From NCBI RefSeq assembly GCF_002043095.1, contig NZ_MVOC01000061.1:1-55307 (forward strand): a stretch of 55,307 nt of DNA, read 5' to 3'. The position numbers were made by a program, and so were the translations under genes. Source of the DNA: Mycobacterium sp. AT1 (GTDB taxonomy: Bacteria; Actinomycetota; Actinomycetes; Mycobacteriales; Mycobacteriaceae). The notes under the pieces are model-generated. The model made no database searches, was not told where the DNA came from, and saw only the letters and a program-made list of their open reading frames with translations. Positions 1-7,625 of this stretch are shown here, piece after piece. The stretch's first letter is position 1; each line of letters begins with the position of its first letter.

Positions 1-113
1 GTGACCTCGGCGCCGAGGTCGGCGAGCATCATGGTGGCATAGGGGCCGGCCAGCATGTGGCCGACCTCGAGGATGCGGATGCCCGCCAGCGGACCGGCGG
101 TCGCCGCGCTCAC
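1..113 (-). CDS. Class III (CaiB/BaiF) CoA-transferase, N-terminal fragment
   Basis: Only the first 37 codons lie in the window; the gene runs off the left edge. The start is GTG at 113-111, which overlaps the TGA of the upstream oxidoreductase gene by four bases (GTGA). The visible residues contain the LAGIRILEVG and LAGPYATMMLADLGAEV signatures that open the family III CoA-transferases, which move CoA between acids through an aspartyl-CoA intermediate. It is the fourth gene of the operon with the B12-dependent mutase, so it may activate or recycle the acyl substrate of that pathway. The catalytic Asp is outside the window. Confidence 0.85.
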   Translation of the reverse strand, partial: MSAATAGPLAGIRILEVGHMLAGPYATMMLADLGAEV

Positions 114-1066
114 CGCAGGGCCTTGGCGAGCTCGCCGATCATCTCCCTGGTCCGGTACTTCGACGCGACGAGTTCGTCACGGGTGTCCCCGATCGGCAGC
201 AGGCGCACCGACAGATCGGTGACGCCCGCGTCCGCGAAGGACTGGAATCGACGCAGGATTTCGTCCATGTCACCGGCCGCACAGAGATCGCCGACGTTGC
301 GGGCGTCGCCCCGGTCGAGGAGCTTCTGGTAGTTGGGCGACGTCTCCGCCTCGGACAGGATCCGGTTGGCCCTCTCCTTCGCCGCGTCGATCTCGGAGTT
401 CGCGCACAGGCAGACGGGAATGCCCGCGACGATTCGCGGCGACGGCTTGCCCGCATCCGCCGCGGCCTCGTTGATCCGCGGCGCAATGTGATCGCCGATG
501 GCTCGCTCGTCGGCCATCCACAGCACGGTGCCGTCGGCGTGCTCGCCGGCGATCCTGAGCATGACCGGACCGAGCGCCGCAACCAACACCGGCATCGGCG
601 AAACCGGTTGCAGGTCAAGAGGATTGTGCACGGTAAACGTGTCGTTCTCGACGTCGACCGGACCGGGGTTGTCGAACGCCGCGCGCAACACTTCGAGATA
701 GTCGCGGGTGTAGGCCGCGGGCTTCTCGTAGGGCAGGCCCAGCATGTCGGCGACGATCCAATGGTGCGACGGGCCCACGCCCAGCGCCAGTCGGCCGCCG
801 GCCAGCGCCTGCACCGAGAGCGCTTGGCGCGCAAGCGCGATGGGATGTTGCGCCTGCAGCGGTACCACGGCCGTGCCCAGTTCGATCCTGGTGGTGCGGC
901 CTGACATCAGCGCCACCATCGTGAGCGCGTCGAAGTCGTTGGGCACCTGCGGCATCCACGCCGTGTCCAGGCCCGCAGACTCGGCCCACTCGATGTCGGA
1001 GACGAGCTTGGTCACCTTTCGGGCAGAATCGCCGCGCTCGGCGCCGATCATCACTCCGAGGCGCAT
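110..1066 (-). CDS. LLM-class (luciferase-like) F420-dependent oxidoreductase
   Basis: The 318-aa product has the TIM-barrel pattern of the luciferase-like monooxygenase superfamily: an N-terminal RLGVMIG strand, the A-x-A-G-L-D-T-A-W motif near residue 30, a TxRIELGTAVVPL strand near 60 and LAGGRLALGVG near 90. In mycobacteria this subgroup mostly uses coenzyme F420, either as an oxidoreductase or to hydroxylate or dehydrogenate small substrates. The ATG start overlaps the stop of the B12-binding subunit gene by one base (TGATG), so the two are translationally coupled. The substrate is unknown. The choice of F420 rather than FMN is inferred from the subfamily, not seen directly. Confidence 0.85.
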   Translation of the reverse strand: MRLGVMIGAERGDSARKVTKLVSDIEWAESAGLDTAWMPQVPNDFDALTMVALMSGRTTRIELGTAVVPLQAQHPIALARQALSVQALAGGRLALGVGPSHHWIVADMLGLPYEKPAAYTRDYLEVLRAAFDNPGPVDVENDTFTVHNPLDLQPVSPMPVLVAALGPVMLRIAGEHADGTVLWMADERAIGDHIAPRINEAAADAGKPSPRIVAGIPVCLCANSEIDAAKERANRILSEAETSPNYQKLLDRGDARNVGDLCAAGDMDEILRRFQSFADAGVTDLSVRLLPIGDTRDELVASKYRTREMIGELAKALR

Positions 1067-1467
1067 CAGAGGTCCCCCTCGCTCTCGGTCAGCGCACGCA
1101 CGTCGCGGACGAGCGTGTCGAGCGGCGTCCCGGTCGGAAACACCGCCGCCGCACCGGCATCGAGAAGCTTCTGGACGTCGGTCTGCGGAATCGTGCCCCC
1201 GACCACGACGGCGATGTCGCCCGCGTCGGCAGCACGCAAGGCGTCGACCACCCGTGCGGTCAATCCCACGTGTGCCCCCGAGAGGATCGACAGCCCGACG
1301 AGCTTGACGTCCTCCTGCAGCGCAATCGACACGATGTCCTCGATGCGTTGACGAATGCCGGTGTAGATGACCTCGAAACCTGCGTCGCGCAGAGTGCGCG
1401 CCACGATCTTTGCGCCCCGGTCGTGGCCGTCCAAGCCTGGCTTCGCCACCAGCACACGGGTACCCAT
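1066..1467 (-). CDS. B12-binding small subunit of an acyl-CoA mutase
   Basis: This 133-aa protein is a free-standing cobalamin-binding domain. It shows the D-x-H-x-x-G motif at residues 13-18 (Asp13, His15 as the lower axial cobalt ligand, Gly18), then an S-I-L-S segment and a VVVGG loop, as in the small subunits of isobutyryl-CoA and 2-hydroxyisobutyryl-CoA mutases and the C-terminal domain of methylmalonyl-CoA mutase. It lies 25 bp downstream of the large-subunit gene, so the two very likely form one heteromeric adenosylcobalamin enzyme. No MeaB-type G-protein chaperone gene is visible in the window. Confidence 0.93.
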   Translation of the reverse strand: MGTRVLVAKPGLDGHDRGAKIVARTLRDAGFEVIYTGIRQRIEDIVSIALQEDVKLVGLSILSGAHVGLTARVVDALRAADAGDIAVVVGGTIPQTDVQKLLDAGAAAVFPTGTPLDTLVRDVRALTESEGDL

Positions 1468-1492
1468 CAGGCTCGTCTCCTCGTCGCGCTCA

Positions 1493-3085
1493 TCAGAACA
1501 CCACCGGTTGCTGGAACTCGCCCCACACTGACTTCAGCGCGGTCACCATCTCACCGACCGTGCAGTAGGCCTTGGCGCAGTCGATCAGCCTGTGCATCAC
1601 GTTGTCCTCGCTGCTCTCCGCCGCACGCGACAGCGCAGCGAGCGTGTCCCGCACGGCGACGCCATCACGTTCGGCCTTCACCCTCGCCAGCCGCTTCAGC
1701 TGCAGATCGCGACCCTCGGCATTCAACTCGTAGGTGTCGATGTCGGGAGCCGGTTCGTCGGTGACGAACTTGTTGACCCCGACGACGGGCCGCTTCCCCG
1801 ATTCCACCTCGTGGTGGATCTTGAACGCCTCGTCGGCGATGAGCCCCTGCAGGTAACCGTCCTCGATGGAGCGCACCATCCCACCGTGCGCCTCGAGGTC
1901 ATCCATGATCTCGACGATCCTTGCCTCGGTCGCATCGGTCAGCGCCTCGACGAAGTAGGAGCCGCCCAGCGGATCCGCCACCTTCGTCACACCCGTTTCG
2001 TAGGCGAGAATCTGCTGGGTGCGCAGCGCCAGGGTCGCCGACTCCTCGCTCGGCAACGCAAACGGTTCGTCCCACGCCGCGGTGAACATCGACTGGACGC
2101 CACCGAGCACCGCCGCCATCGACTCATAGGCGACGCGCACGAGATTGTTCTGCGCCTGAGGCGCGTACAGGGACACCCCGCCGGCCACACAACCGAAGCG
2201 GAACATCGACGCCTTGTCCGTCGTCGCCCCGTAGCGCTCGCGCACGATGGTGGCCCACCGGCGCCGGCCGGCGCGGTACTTGGCAATCTCCTCGAAGAAG
2301 TCACCGTGGGTGTAGAAGAAGAAGGAGATCTGGGGGGCGAACTCGTCGACGGTCATCCGGCCGCGTTCGACGACGGTGTCGCAGTAGGTCACGCCGTCGG
2401 CCAACGTGAACGCCATCTCCTGCACCGCGTTGGCGCCCGCGTCCCGAAAGTGCGCCCCCGCCACGGAGATCGCGTTGAACCTGGGGACTTCGGCCGCGCA
2501 GAACTCGATGGTGTCGGCGATCAACCGCAGCGAGGGCTCCGGCGGCCAGATCCAAGTACCGCGCGACGCGTACTCCTTGAGGATGTCGTTCTGGATCGTT
2601 CCGGTGAGCTTCGCCCGGGGCACGCCCTTCTTCTCGGCGGCCGCGACGTAGAGGGCCAGCAGGATCGCGGCGGTGCCGTTGATCGTGAAACTGGTGCTGA
2701 TCTCGTCCAGTGGTATCCCGTCGAAGAGAACCTCTGCGTCGGCGAGGGTGTCCACGGCGACTCCGACGCGACCGACCTCTTCGCCGTACTCGTCGTCGTC
2801 GGAGTCGTAGCCGCACTGGGTCGGCAGGTCGAGTGCGACGGACAGGCCGGTACCTCCCTGACCGAGCAGATATCGGTAGCGCTCGTTCGACTCCTCGGCA
2901 GTGCCGAATCCCGAATACTGTCGGAAGGTCCAGGTCTTTCCCCGGTAGCCGGATGCGAAATTACCCCGGGTGAAGGGGAATTCGCCCGGCGCGGGTGGAG
3001 CCGACGCCAGGTCGGCCGGACCGTACACCGCCGCCAGCGGGATGCCCGACGGCGTTTCTACCCGGGGGCCGACTTGCTCGCTCAT
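1493..3085 (-). CDS. Acyl-CoA mutase large subunit (methylmalonyl/isobutyryl-CoA mutase family)
   Basis: The 530-aa protein is the substrate-binding TIM barrel of a B12-dependent acyl-CoA mutase. Clear family motifs are RQYSGFGTAEESN (about residues 55-67), SVALDLPTQCGYDSD, TIQNDILKEY and WPPEPSLRLIAD. Tyr57 in RQYSGFG is the residue that is Tyr in methylmalonyl-CoA mutase, Phe in isobutyryl-CoA mutase and Ile in 2-hydroxyisobutyryl-CoA mutase. The B12 domain is on the next gene, as in the Icm/Hcm type. A longer frame reaches 3217, but ATG at 3085 is preferred: the product then begins at MSEQVGP and lies seven bases after a good -10 element, implying a leaderless mRNA. The true substrate cannot be assigned. 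Confidence 0.9.
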   Translation of the reverse strand: MSEQVGPRVETPSGIPLAAVYGPADLASAPPAPGEFPFTRGNFASGYRGKTWTFRQYSGFGTAEESNERYRYLLGQGGTGLSVALDLPTQCGYDSDDDEYGEEVGRVGVAVDTLADAEVLFDGIPLDEISTSFTINGTAAILLALYVAAAEKKGVPRAKLTGTIQNDILKEYASRGTWIWPPEPSLRLIADTIEFCAAEVPRFNAISVAGAHFRDAGANAVQEMAFTLADGVTYCDTVVERGRMTVDEFAPQISFFFYTHGDFFEEIAKYRAGRRRWATIVRERYGATTDKASMFRFGCVAGGVSLYAPQAQNNLVRVAYESMAAVLGGVQSMFTAAWDEPFALPSEESATLALRTQQILAYETGVTKVADPLGGSYFVEALTDATEARIVEIMDDLEAHGGMVRSIEDGYLQGLIADEAFKIHHEVESGKRPVVGVNKFVTDEPAPDIDTYELNAEGRDLQLKRLARVKAERDGVAVRDTLAALSRAAESSEDNVMHRLIDCAKAYCTVGEMVTALKSVWGEFQQPVVF

Positions 3086-3092
3086 CGGAGAT

Positions 3093-3121
3093 AACGTACT
3101 TGCAAAAAATGAGAATTCCAA
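3093..3121 (-). promoter_or_regulatory. Predicted promoter of the acyl-CoA mutase operon
   Basis: On the minus strand there is a -35 TTGGAA (3121-3116), a 17-base spacer and a -10 TACGTT (3098-3093). Seven bases later is ATG 3085, so transcription should begin at or next to the start codon. The spacer is filled almost exactly by the first copy of the 23-bp repeat, so a protein bound there would block RNA polymerase. Confidence 0.55.
3098..3120. repeat. 23-bp direct repeat, copy 1 (likely operator)
   Basis: The sequence from ACTTGCAAAA to AATTCCA occurs again at 3234-3256 with a single mismatch (T to G at the 20th base). Both copies have the same orientation and lie in the 214-bp region between two divergent operons. 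This copy lies inside the mutase promoter. Two near-identical A/T-rich 23-mers in high-GC DNA, one at each promoter, point to binding sites for a shared regulator. No regulator gene is adjacent. Confidence 0.6.
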
Positions 3122-3233
3122 TACCGCGGACCGCGAACAGGCGTTTGGCGGCACGTTCGGTGCATCCGTCGGCAATGGCGCCACCATGAGTGTCGACCTG
3201 CCAATGTGCAACGTCACCAGCTCCGAGCATTAC

Positions 3234-3256
3234 ACTTGCAAAAAATGAGAATGCCA
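3234..3256. repeat. 23-bp direct repeat, copy 2 (likely operator)
   Basis: This is the second copy of the 23-bp element at 3098-3120, with 22 of 23 identical bases and the same orientation. It includes the TTGCAA hexamer that serves as the -35 of the predicted SDR-operon promoter, so binding here would affect the rightward operon. Confidence 0.6.
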
Positions 3257-3263
3257 CTATCAA
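3236..3263 (+). promoter_or_regulatory. Predicted promoter of the SDR/ligase operon
   Basis: TTGCAA (3236-3241) is followed by 16 bases and TATCAA (3258-3263). A second possible -10, TAGCAT, lies at 3269-3274. Either gives a short leader ending in the ribosome-binding site AAGGAGA just before ATG 3300. The -35 lies inside repeat copy 2. Confidence 0.4.
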
Positions 3264-3299
3264 TCAGCTAGCATGCGAGGCAATCAACCAAGGAGACCC

Positions 3300-4151
3300 A
3301 TGTCGAGTCTGCATCCATTGGCCGACCGCACGCTGGTGATTTCCGGCGGAAGCCGCGGCATCGGCTTGGCGATCGCGCTCGGCGCAGCCAGACTCGGCGC
3401 CAACGCGGTTCTGCTCGCCAAGACCAGTGAGCCGCATCCGAAGCTCCCGGGAACCGTGCACACCGCGGTGGCCGACATCGAGGCGGCCGGCGGCAAGGGA
3501 GTCGCCGTCGTCGGCGACGTCCGCAACGAAGAGGACGTCGTACGTGCCGTGGACGTGGCCGTCGAACGCTTCGGCGGCGTCGACGTCGTCGTCAACAACG
3601 CCAGCGCCATCGCGACCGATCCCACGGAAAGACTGTCCACGAAGAAGTTCGACCTCATGATGGACGTCAACGTGCGCGGCACGTTCCTCCTGACCAAGGC
3701 GGCAATCCCCCACCTACGAAAGTCCTCCCACGCTCATGTGGTGACGCTGGCGCCGCCGCTCAACACGAGTCCCCACTGGCTCGGTGCACATCCGGCCTAC
3801 ACGCTCTCGAAGTACGGCATGACACTGCTCTCACTCGGCTGGGCCTCCGAATATGCCGATGCCGGAATCGGATTCAGCTGTCTGTGGCCACAGACCTACA
3901 TCGCGACGTCTGCGGTGTCCAACCTCGCCGACGGTGAGGCCCTGGTGGCCGCGTCCCGCGGCCCCGAGATCATGGCCGACGCCGCGACCGCCATCCTGGC
4001 GATGCCCCCGGCAAGCGCCAACGGCAGGTGCTTCGTCGACGCCGACGTGTTGACCGAGTCGGGTATCACCGACCTGTCGTCCTACGGCGGCGGCGACAAC
4101 CCCAAGTGGGACATCTTCGTCGACGCCCCGCAGATGGAAGGCACCCGGTGA
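3300..4151 (+). CDS. SDR oxidoreductase, HSDL2-like
   Basis: This is a 283-aa short-chain dehydrogenase with the nucleotide-binding motif GGSRGIG (16-22), VVVNNAS (97-103) and the catalytic pair Tyr167-x3-Lys171 (YTLSK). The APPLN segment at 151-155 and the length place it near hydroxysteroid-dehydrogenase-like protein 2. In human HSDL2 the same place reads SPPLN; here the Ser that could be catalytic is Ala151. The start at 3300 is chosen over an upstream in-frame ATG at 3273 because AAGGAGA lies just before it. Its TGA overlaps the GTG of the ligase gene (GTGA). It probably oxidises or reduces a hydroxyacyl or keto intermediate, but the substrate is unknown. Confidence 0.88.
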   Translation: MSSLHPLADRTLVISGGSRGIGLAIALGAARLGANAVLLAKTSEPHPKLPGTVHTAVADIEAAGGKGVAVVGDVRNEEDVVRAVDVAVERFGGVDVVVNNASAIATDPTERLSTKKFDLMMDVNVRGTFLLTKAAIPHLRKSSHAHVVTLAPPLNTSPHWLGAHPAYTLSKYGMTLLSLGWASEYADAGIGFSCLWPQTYIATSAVSNLADGEALVAASRGPEIMADAATAILAMPPASANGRCFVDADVLTESGITDLSSYGGGDNPKWDIFVDAPQMEGTR

Positions 4152-5653
4152 GCATCTCGCTGCTGCTGGAGATGGCGGAGTCGTCGCAGCCCGACCGCGA
4201 GGCGCTGATCTCCGGTGGCTTGCGGTGGACGACGGCCGAACTGAGCCGACTCGCCGACGGCGCCGCGGGCGTCATCACCGACACCGGCGCCCGGCACGTC
4301 GCCTATGTCGGCACCGGCGCGGAGATGCTCCCCCTGCTCCTGTTCGGCGCCGCCCGCGCGAGTGTCGCGATCACTCCGCTGAACTACCGGCTGTCCACCG
4401 ACGGTGTGCGGGCGCTCGTCGAGCGACTGCCCGATCCACTCGTCGTGGTCGACGAGGAATACCGCCACGTCGTCGACGGCGAACGCGTGATCACGTCGAC
4501 CGACTTCGTCTCCGCCGCGCGGGCCGCCGATCCCTCGTCAGGGTTCGCCGATCCCGATTCGGTGGCCGTTGTCCTGTTCACCTCGGGAACCACGTCGACG
4601 CCCAAGGCCGTCGAACTCACCCACAACAACCTCACCAGCTATGTCACCGGAACGGTCGAGTTCGACTCCGCAGAGGCGGGAGACGCCGCCCTCATCTGCG
4701 TGCCGCCGTACCACGTCGCCGGGGTTGGCGCGGCGCTGTCCAACCTCTACGCCGGACGAAAGATGGTTTACCTCAAGAACTTCGACGCCAGCCACTGGAT
4801 CAGGCTTGTCAACGAGGAGCGGGTGACGTCGGCGACCGTGGTGCCCACCATGCTGGATCGGATCGTCGACGTCCTGGAGAATTCGTCGGCCGAGCACGCG
4901 GTGCCCTCGAGCCTGCGCACCCTCGCGTACGGGGGTTCGAAGGTGGCGCTGCCGCTGGTTCGCAGGGCAATGGCCGTCTTTCCCGGCGTTGGGCTCGTCA
5001 ACGCCTACGGGCTCACCGAGACCAGCTCGACGATCGCGGTGCTGACCCCAGAGGACCACCGCCAAGCACTGGCGGCGACCGCCGGCGACGCGCTGCGCCG
5101 TCTCGGCTCGGTGGGTCAACCGGTTCCCGGCATCGAGGTCCAGATCCGCGCCGACGACGGCACGGTTCTGGGCGTTGGTGAGACGGGCGAACTCTACGTG
5201 CGCGGCGAGCAGGTGTCGGGCCGGTACACCGACGTCGGCTCTCTGCTCGACGCCGAGGGGTGGTTTCCCACCAGGGACCGCGCCATGCTCGACGAGGCGG
5301 GCTACTTGTTCCTCGGCGGGCGTTCCGACGACACGATCATCCGCGGTGGCGAGAACATCGCGCCCGCCGAGATCGAGGACGTCCTCGTCGAGCATCCACA
5401 CGTAGGCCATTGCGCCGTCGTGGGTCTGGAAGATCTCGAGTGGGGACAGATCATCGTCGCGGTCGTCGTTCCCATGCCGGGCACCGCCCCGGACGCCGAA
5501 GATCTGCGGGCGTACGTCCGTGCCCAACTCCGCGGCTCCCGCACCCCCGACCGCGTAGTGTTCCGCCACGAACTCCCCACCAACGCGACCGGCAAGGTGC
5601 TCCGCCGCGAGCTCGTCGACGAACTAGACGCCCACAGCAAGGAGTCAGCATGA
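4148..5653 (+). CDS. Acyl-CoA synthetase/ligase (ANL superfamily, FadD-like)
   Basis: The 501-aa protein has the AMP-binding loop FTSGTTSTPK at 144-153, a YGLTETSS motif, a TRDRAMLDEAGYLFLGGR hinge and a C-terminal NATGKVLRREL segment carrying the catalytic lysine. It would activate a carboxylic acid to its CoA thioester through an acyl-adenylate. The loop has T-S-T-P where most members have T-G-x-P, a mild departure. GTG at 4148 overlaps the SDR stop (GTGA), and the stop overlaps the next gene (ATGA), so three genes form one translationally coupled operon. The substrate class cannot be told from sequence. Confidence 0.9.
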   Translation: MSISLLLEMAESSQPDREALISGGLRWTTAELSRLADGAAGVITDTGARHVAYVGTGAEMLPLLLFGAARASVAITPLNYRLSTDGVRALVERLPDPLVVVDEEYRHVVDGERVITSTDFVSAARAADPSSGFADPDSVAVVLFTSGTTSTPKAVELTHNNLTSYVTGTVEFDSAEAGDAALICVPPYHVAGVGAALSNLYAGRKMVYLKNFDASHWIRLVNEERVTSATVVPTMLDRIVDVLENSSAEHAVPSSLRTLAYGGSKVALPLVRRAMAVFPGVGLVNAYGLTETSSTIAVLTPEDHRQALAATAGDALRRLGSVGQPVPGIEVQIRADDGTVLGVGETGELYVRGEQVSGRYTDVGSLLDAEGWFPTRDRAMLDEAGYLFLGGRSDDTIIRGGENIAPAEIEDVLVEHPHVGHCAVVGLEDLEWGQIIVAVVVPMPGTAPDAEDLRAYVRAQLRGSRTPDRVVFRHELPTNATGKVLRRELVDELDAHSKESA

Positions 5654-5952
5654 TCAAGAACGGTGCACGTCTACAGAGTCAGGTCTGCGACACCCAGGTG
5701 ATCGTGGTGCGCAGCGCCGACAGCCTCCACGATCTTCGCGTGGGTGGGGCCCCGGTGGTGCCTGTCGGCGGCGACGTCGACGCCGGTCTGACGATCGACC
5801 CAGACCTGTCCGACGGGACCCTCATGGGCAAGCGCTACGTCGACGACTCTGGCGCCGAGGTGCTCGTCACGAAGGCCGGCGCGGGCACCTTGAGCGTCGG
5901 AAGCACACCGCTGACCGTCAAGGAAGCCAAGCCACTGCCCGCCAGCGATTGA
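5650..5952 (+). CDS. Small conserved-looking protein of unknown function (100 aa)
   Basis: The ATG at 5650 overlaps the ligase stop (ATGA), so it is cotranslated with the acyl-CoA ligase. The 100-aa product has no signal peptide or membrane segment. It begins with a short basic stretch, has a single Cys (VCDTQVIVVR, about residue 13) and is rich in short beta-like segments (VPVGGDVDAG, MGKRYVDDSGAEVLVTKAG). It ends in KEAKPLPASD. I recognise similar small genes beside acyl-CoA ligases in actinobacteria but know of no assigned role. A carrier or accessory subunit for the ligase or SDR is only a guess. Confidence 0.8.
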   Translation: MIKNGARLQSQVCDTQVIVVRSADSLHDLRVGGAPVVPVGGDVDAGLTIDPDLSDGTLMGKRYVDDSGAEVLVTKAGAGTLSVGSTPLTVKEAKPLPASD

Positions 5953-5964
5953 GCTCCGCGACGA

Positions 5965-5999
5965 ATATCGGGGTGAGAGTGTCACTCCCACACCGACAT
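5965..5999. terminator. Imperfect hairpin between convergent genes
   Basis: ATATCGG and CCGACAT flank GAGTG/CACTC and GTG/CAC arms, giving an interrupted stem between two convergent stop codons (5952 and 6016). No T-tract follows on either strand, so its activity as a terminator is uncertain, but its place suits a bidirectional one. Confidence 0.4.
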
Positions 6000-6015
6000 T
6001 CGCGCTCTTACCCTC

Positions 6016-7470
6016 TTACAGCTGAGCCCAGACGGACTTCGTCTTGAGGTAGCCCTCAAGCCCCTCCTTGCCAAATTCGTGGCCCCAGCCGGATTGCTTG
6101 TAGCCACCGAACGGCACGTCGTGGTCGAAGATCAGTTGGCAGTTGATCTGCACACTGCCCGCCTGCAGCCGCTTCACCAGACGGTGGCCGCGGCTGATGT
6201 TGGTGGTCCAGACGGTGCCCGCCAGCCCGTAGTCGGTGTCATTGGCCATCGCAACGGCCTCGTCCTCGTCGTCGAACGGGATGATCGACACGACCGGGCC
6301 GAAGATCTCCTCCCGATACAGCCGCATGCTGGGATCCACGTTCGTCAGCACCGTGGGGTGCACGAAGTAGCCCTTCCGATCGAGCCGGTGACCACCGGCG
6401 ACGACCTCGGCACCGTCGCGCTTGCCCTCGTCGATGAAGCCAAGCACCCGGTCGAGCTGCTTGGCGCTGATCAACGGACCGCTCATGACGCCCTCTTCGC
6501 TCGGGCCGCCGTACTTCATGAAGTTCGCCACTCCCGCAATGCCTTCGACGACGCGGTCGTAGACACCGCGCTGTACGAAGATCCGCGAACCGCAGACGCA
6601 GCCCTGGCCGGAATGGACGAAGATGCCCATGGCCGCGCCGAAGATGGCCTGGTCGAGATTGGCGTCGTCGAAGATCAGGACGGGCGACTTTCCGCCGAGT
6701 TCGAGCATCACCTTCTTCAGGTTGCCCGCCGAGGCTCGCACGATTTCCTTGCCGACCTCGGTCGACCCGGTGAACGCGACCTTCTCGACACCGGGGTGGG
6801 CGCTGATTGCCGCACCCGCTGTGTGGCCGTACCCGGTTATCAGGTTGACCACGCCTTCGGGCACGCCTGCCTGGTGGATCAACCGGTCCAGTAGCAGGGC
6901 TGAAAGTGGCGTCTCCTCAGCGGGTTTCACCAGGCTGCTGCAGCCGGCAGCCAGGGCCGGCGCAATCTTGGCGCATGCGTTGAAGATGGGCCCGTTCCAC
7001 GGGAAGATCAGCCCGACCACGCCGTACGGCTCCTTGAGCGTGTACGCATGCAGGTCGACGTAGCTGTCGGCGGCGATGCCCGTGGTCTTGACGTCGTAGG
7101 CGGTACCGTTGATCTTGGAGCACCAGCCCGCGTAGTAGCGGAAGAACTCAGCGCACGTGGGCACCACCATCTCCGACTGCAGCTTCATCATGCCGGTGTT
7201 GGCGGAGTCGATCTCGGCGAAGTCGGCGGCGTGCTCGTCGATCAGATCCGCGATGCGCCACATGATCTTGGCCCGTTCGCGACCGGGCAATCCCGACCAC
7301 ACCCCTGATTCGAAGGAGGCTCTGGCGCGCGTCACCGCGTCGTCGACTGCGTCCGCACCGCAGTCGGTGAACTCGGTGATCCGCTCCTCCGTCACCGGAT
7401 CGACGATCGGAATGACGTCACCCGTGCCCGGGCGTTCCCGTATCTCGTCCAACACCGACTGCAATGTCAT
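6016..7470 (-). CDS. NAD(P)+-dependent aldehyde dehydrogenase
   Basis: The 484-aa protein is a full-length aldehyde dehydrogenase: FPWNGP (156-161), cofactor motif FTGSTEVGKE (233-242), Glu257 in LELGGK as the general base and Cys291 in GQGC as the nucleophile. It oxidises an aldehyde to the acid, or possibly a semialdehyde to an acid that a neighbouring ligase activates. A longer frame reaches 7587, but ATG 7470 is preferred because AAGGAAG lies 11 bases before it and the product then begins like family members. It faces the SDR/ligase operon tail to tail. Upstream is a paired palindrome (7578-7597). Confidence 0.92.
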   Translation of the reverse strand: MTLQSVLDEIRERPGTGDVIPIVDPVTEERITEFTDCGADAVDDAVTRARASFESGVWSGLPGRERAKIMWRIADLIDEHAADFAEIDSANTGMMKLQSEMVVPTCAEFFRYYAGWCSKINGTAYDVKTTGIAADSYVDLHAYTLKEPYGVVGLIFPWNGPIFNACAKIAPALAAGCSSLVKPAEETPLSALLLDRLIHQAGVPEGVVNLITGYGHTAGAAISAHPGVEKVAFTGSTEVGKEIVRASAGNLKKVMLELGGKSPVLIFDDANLDQAIFGAAMGIFVHSGQGCVCGSRIFVQRGVYDRVVEGIAGVANFMKYGGPSEEGVMSGPLISAKQLDRVLGFIDEGKRDGAEVVAGGHRLDRKGYFVHPTVLTNVDPSMRLYREEIFGPVVSIIPFDDEDEAVAMANDTDYGLAGTVWTTNISRGHRLVKRLQAGSVQINCQLIFDHDVPFGGYKQSGWGHEFGKEGLEGYLKTKSVWAQL

Positions 7471-7577
7471 CCTGGCCTCGACTTCCTTGGTGTAATGCTC
7501 GTGAATCCCGTACGTGCAATCGATTTGATGAGTCCGTGGAGGTCGACGCCAACAATCGGCAGGCTGATGCGACCACT

Positions 7578-7597
7578 TGCTGAGCACCTGCTTAGCA
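7578..7597. promoter_or_regulatory. Paired palindromes TGCTGAGCA / TGCTTAGCA (possible operator)
   Basis: Two 9-bp palindromes, TGCT-G-AGCA (7578-7586) and TGCT-T-AGCA (7589-7597), lie 11 bp apart centre to centre, one helical turn, and together form a nearly symmetric 20-bp element. They lie about 110 bp upstream of the aldehyde dehydrogenase start and just after the stop of the SnoaL-like gene, a fitting place for a TetR-type operator. Confidence 0.45.
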
Positions 7598-7625
7598 CCG
7601 ACGAGGGGTGGTGGTCAACATCGCG

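Noticed and set aside
1592..3094. A 500-residue open frame on the plus strand
   Set aside because: It lies opposite the acyl-CoA mutase gene and has no motif; it comes from high GC at third codon positions.
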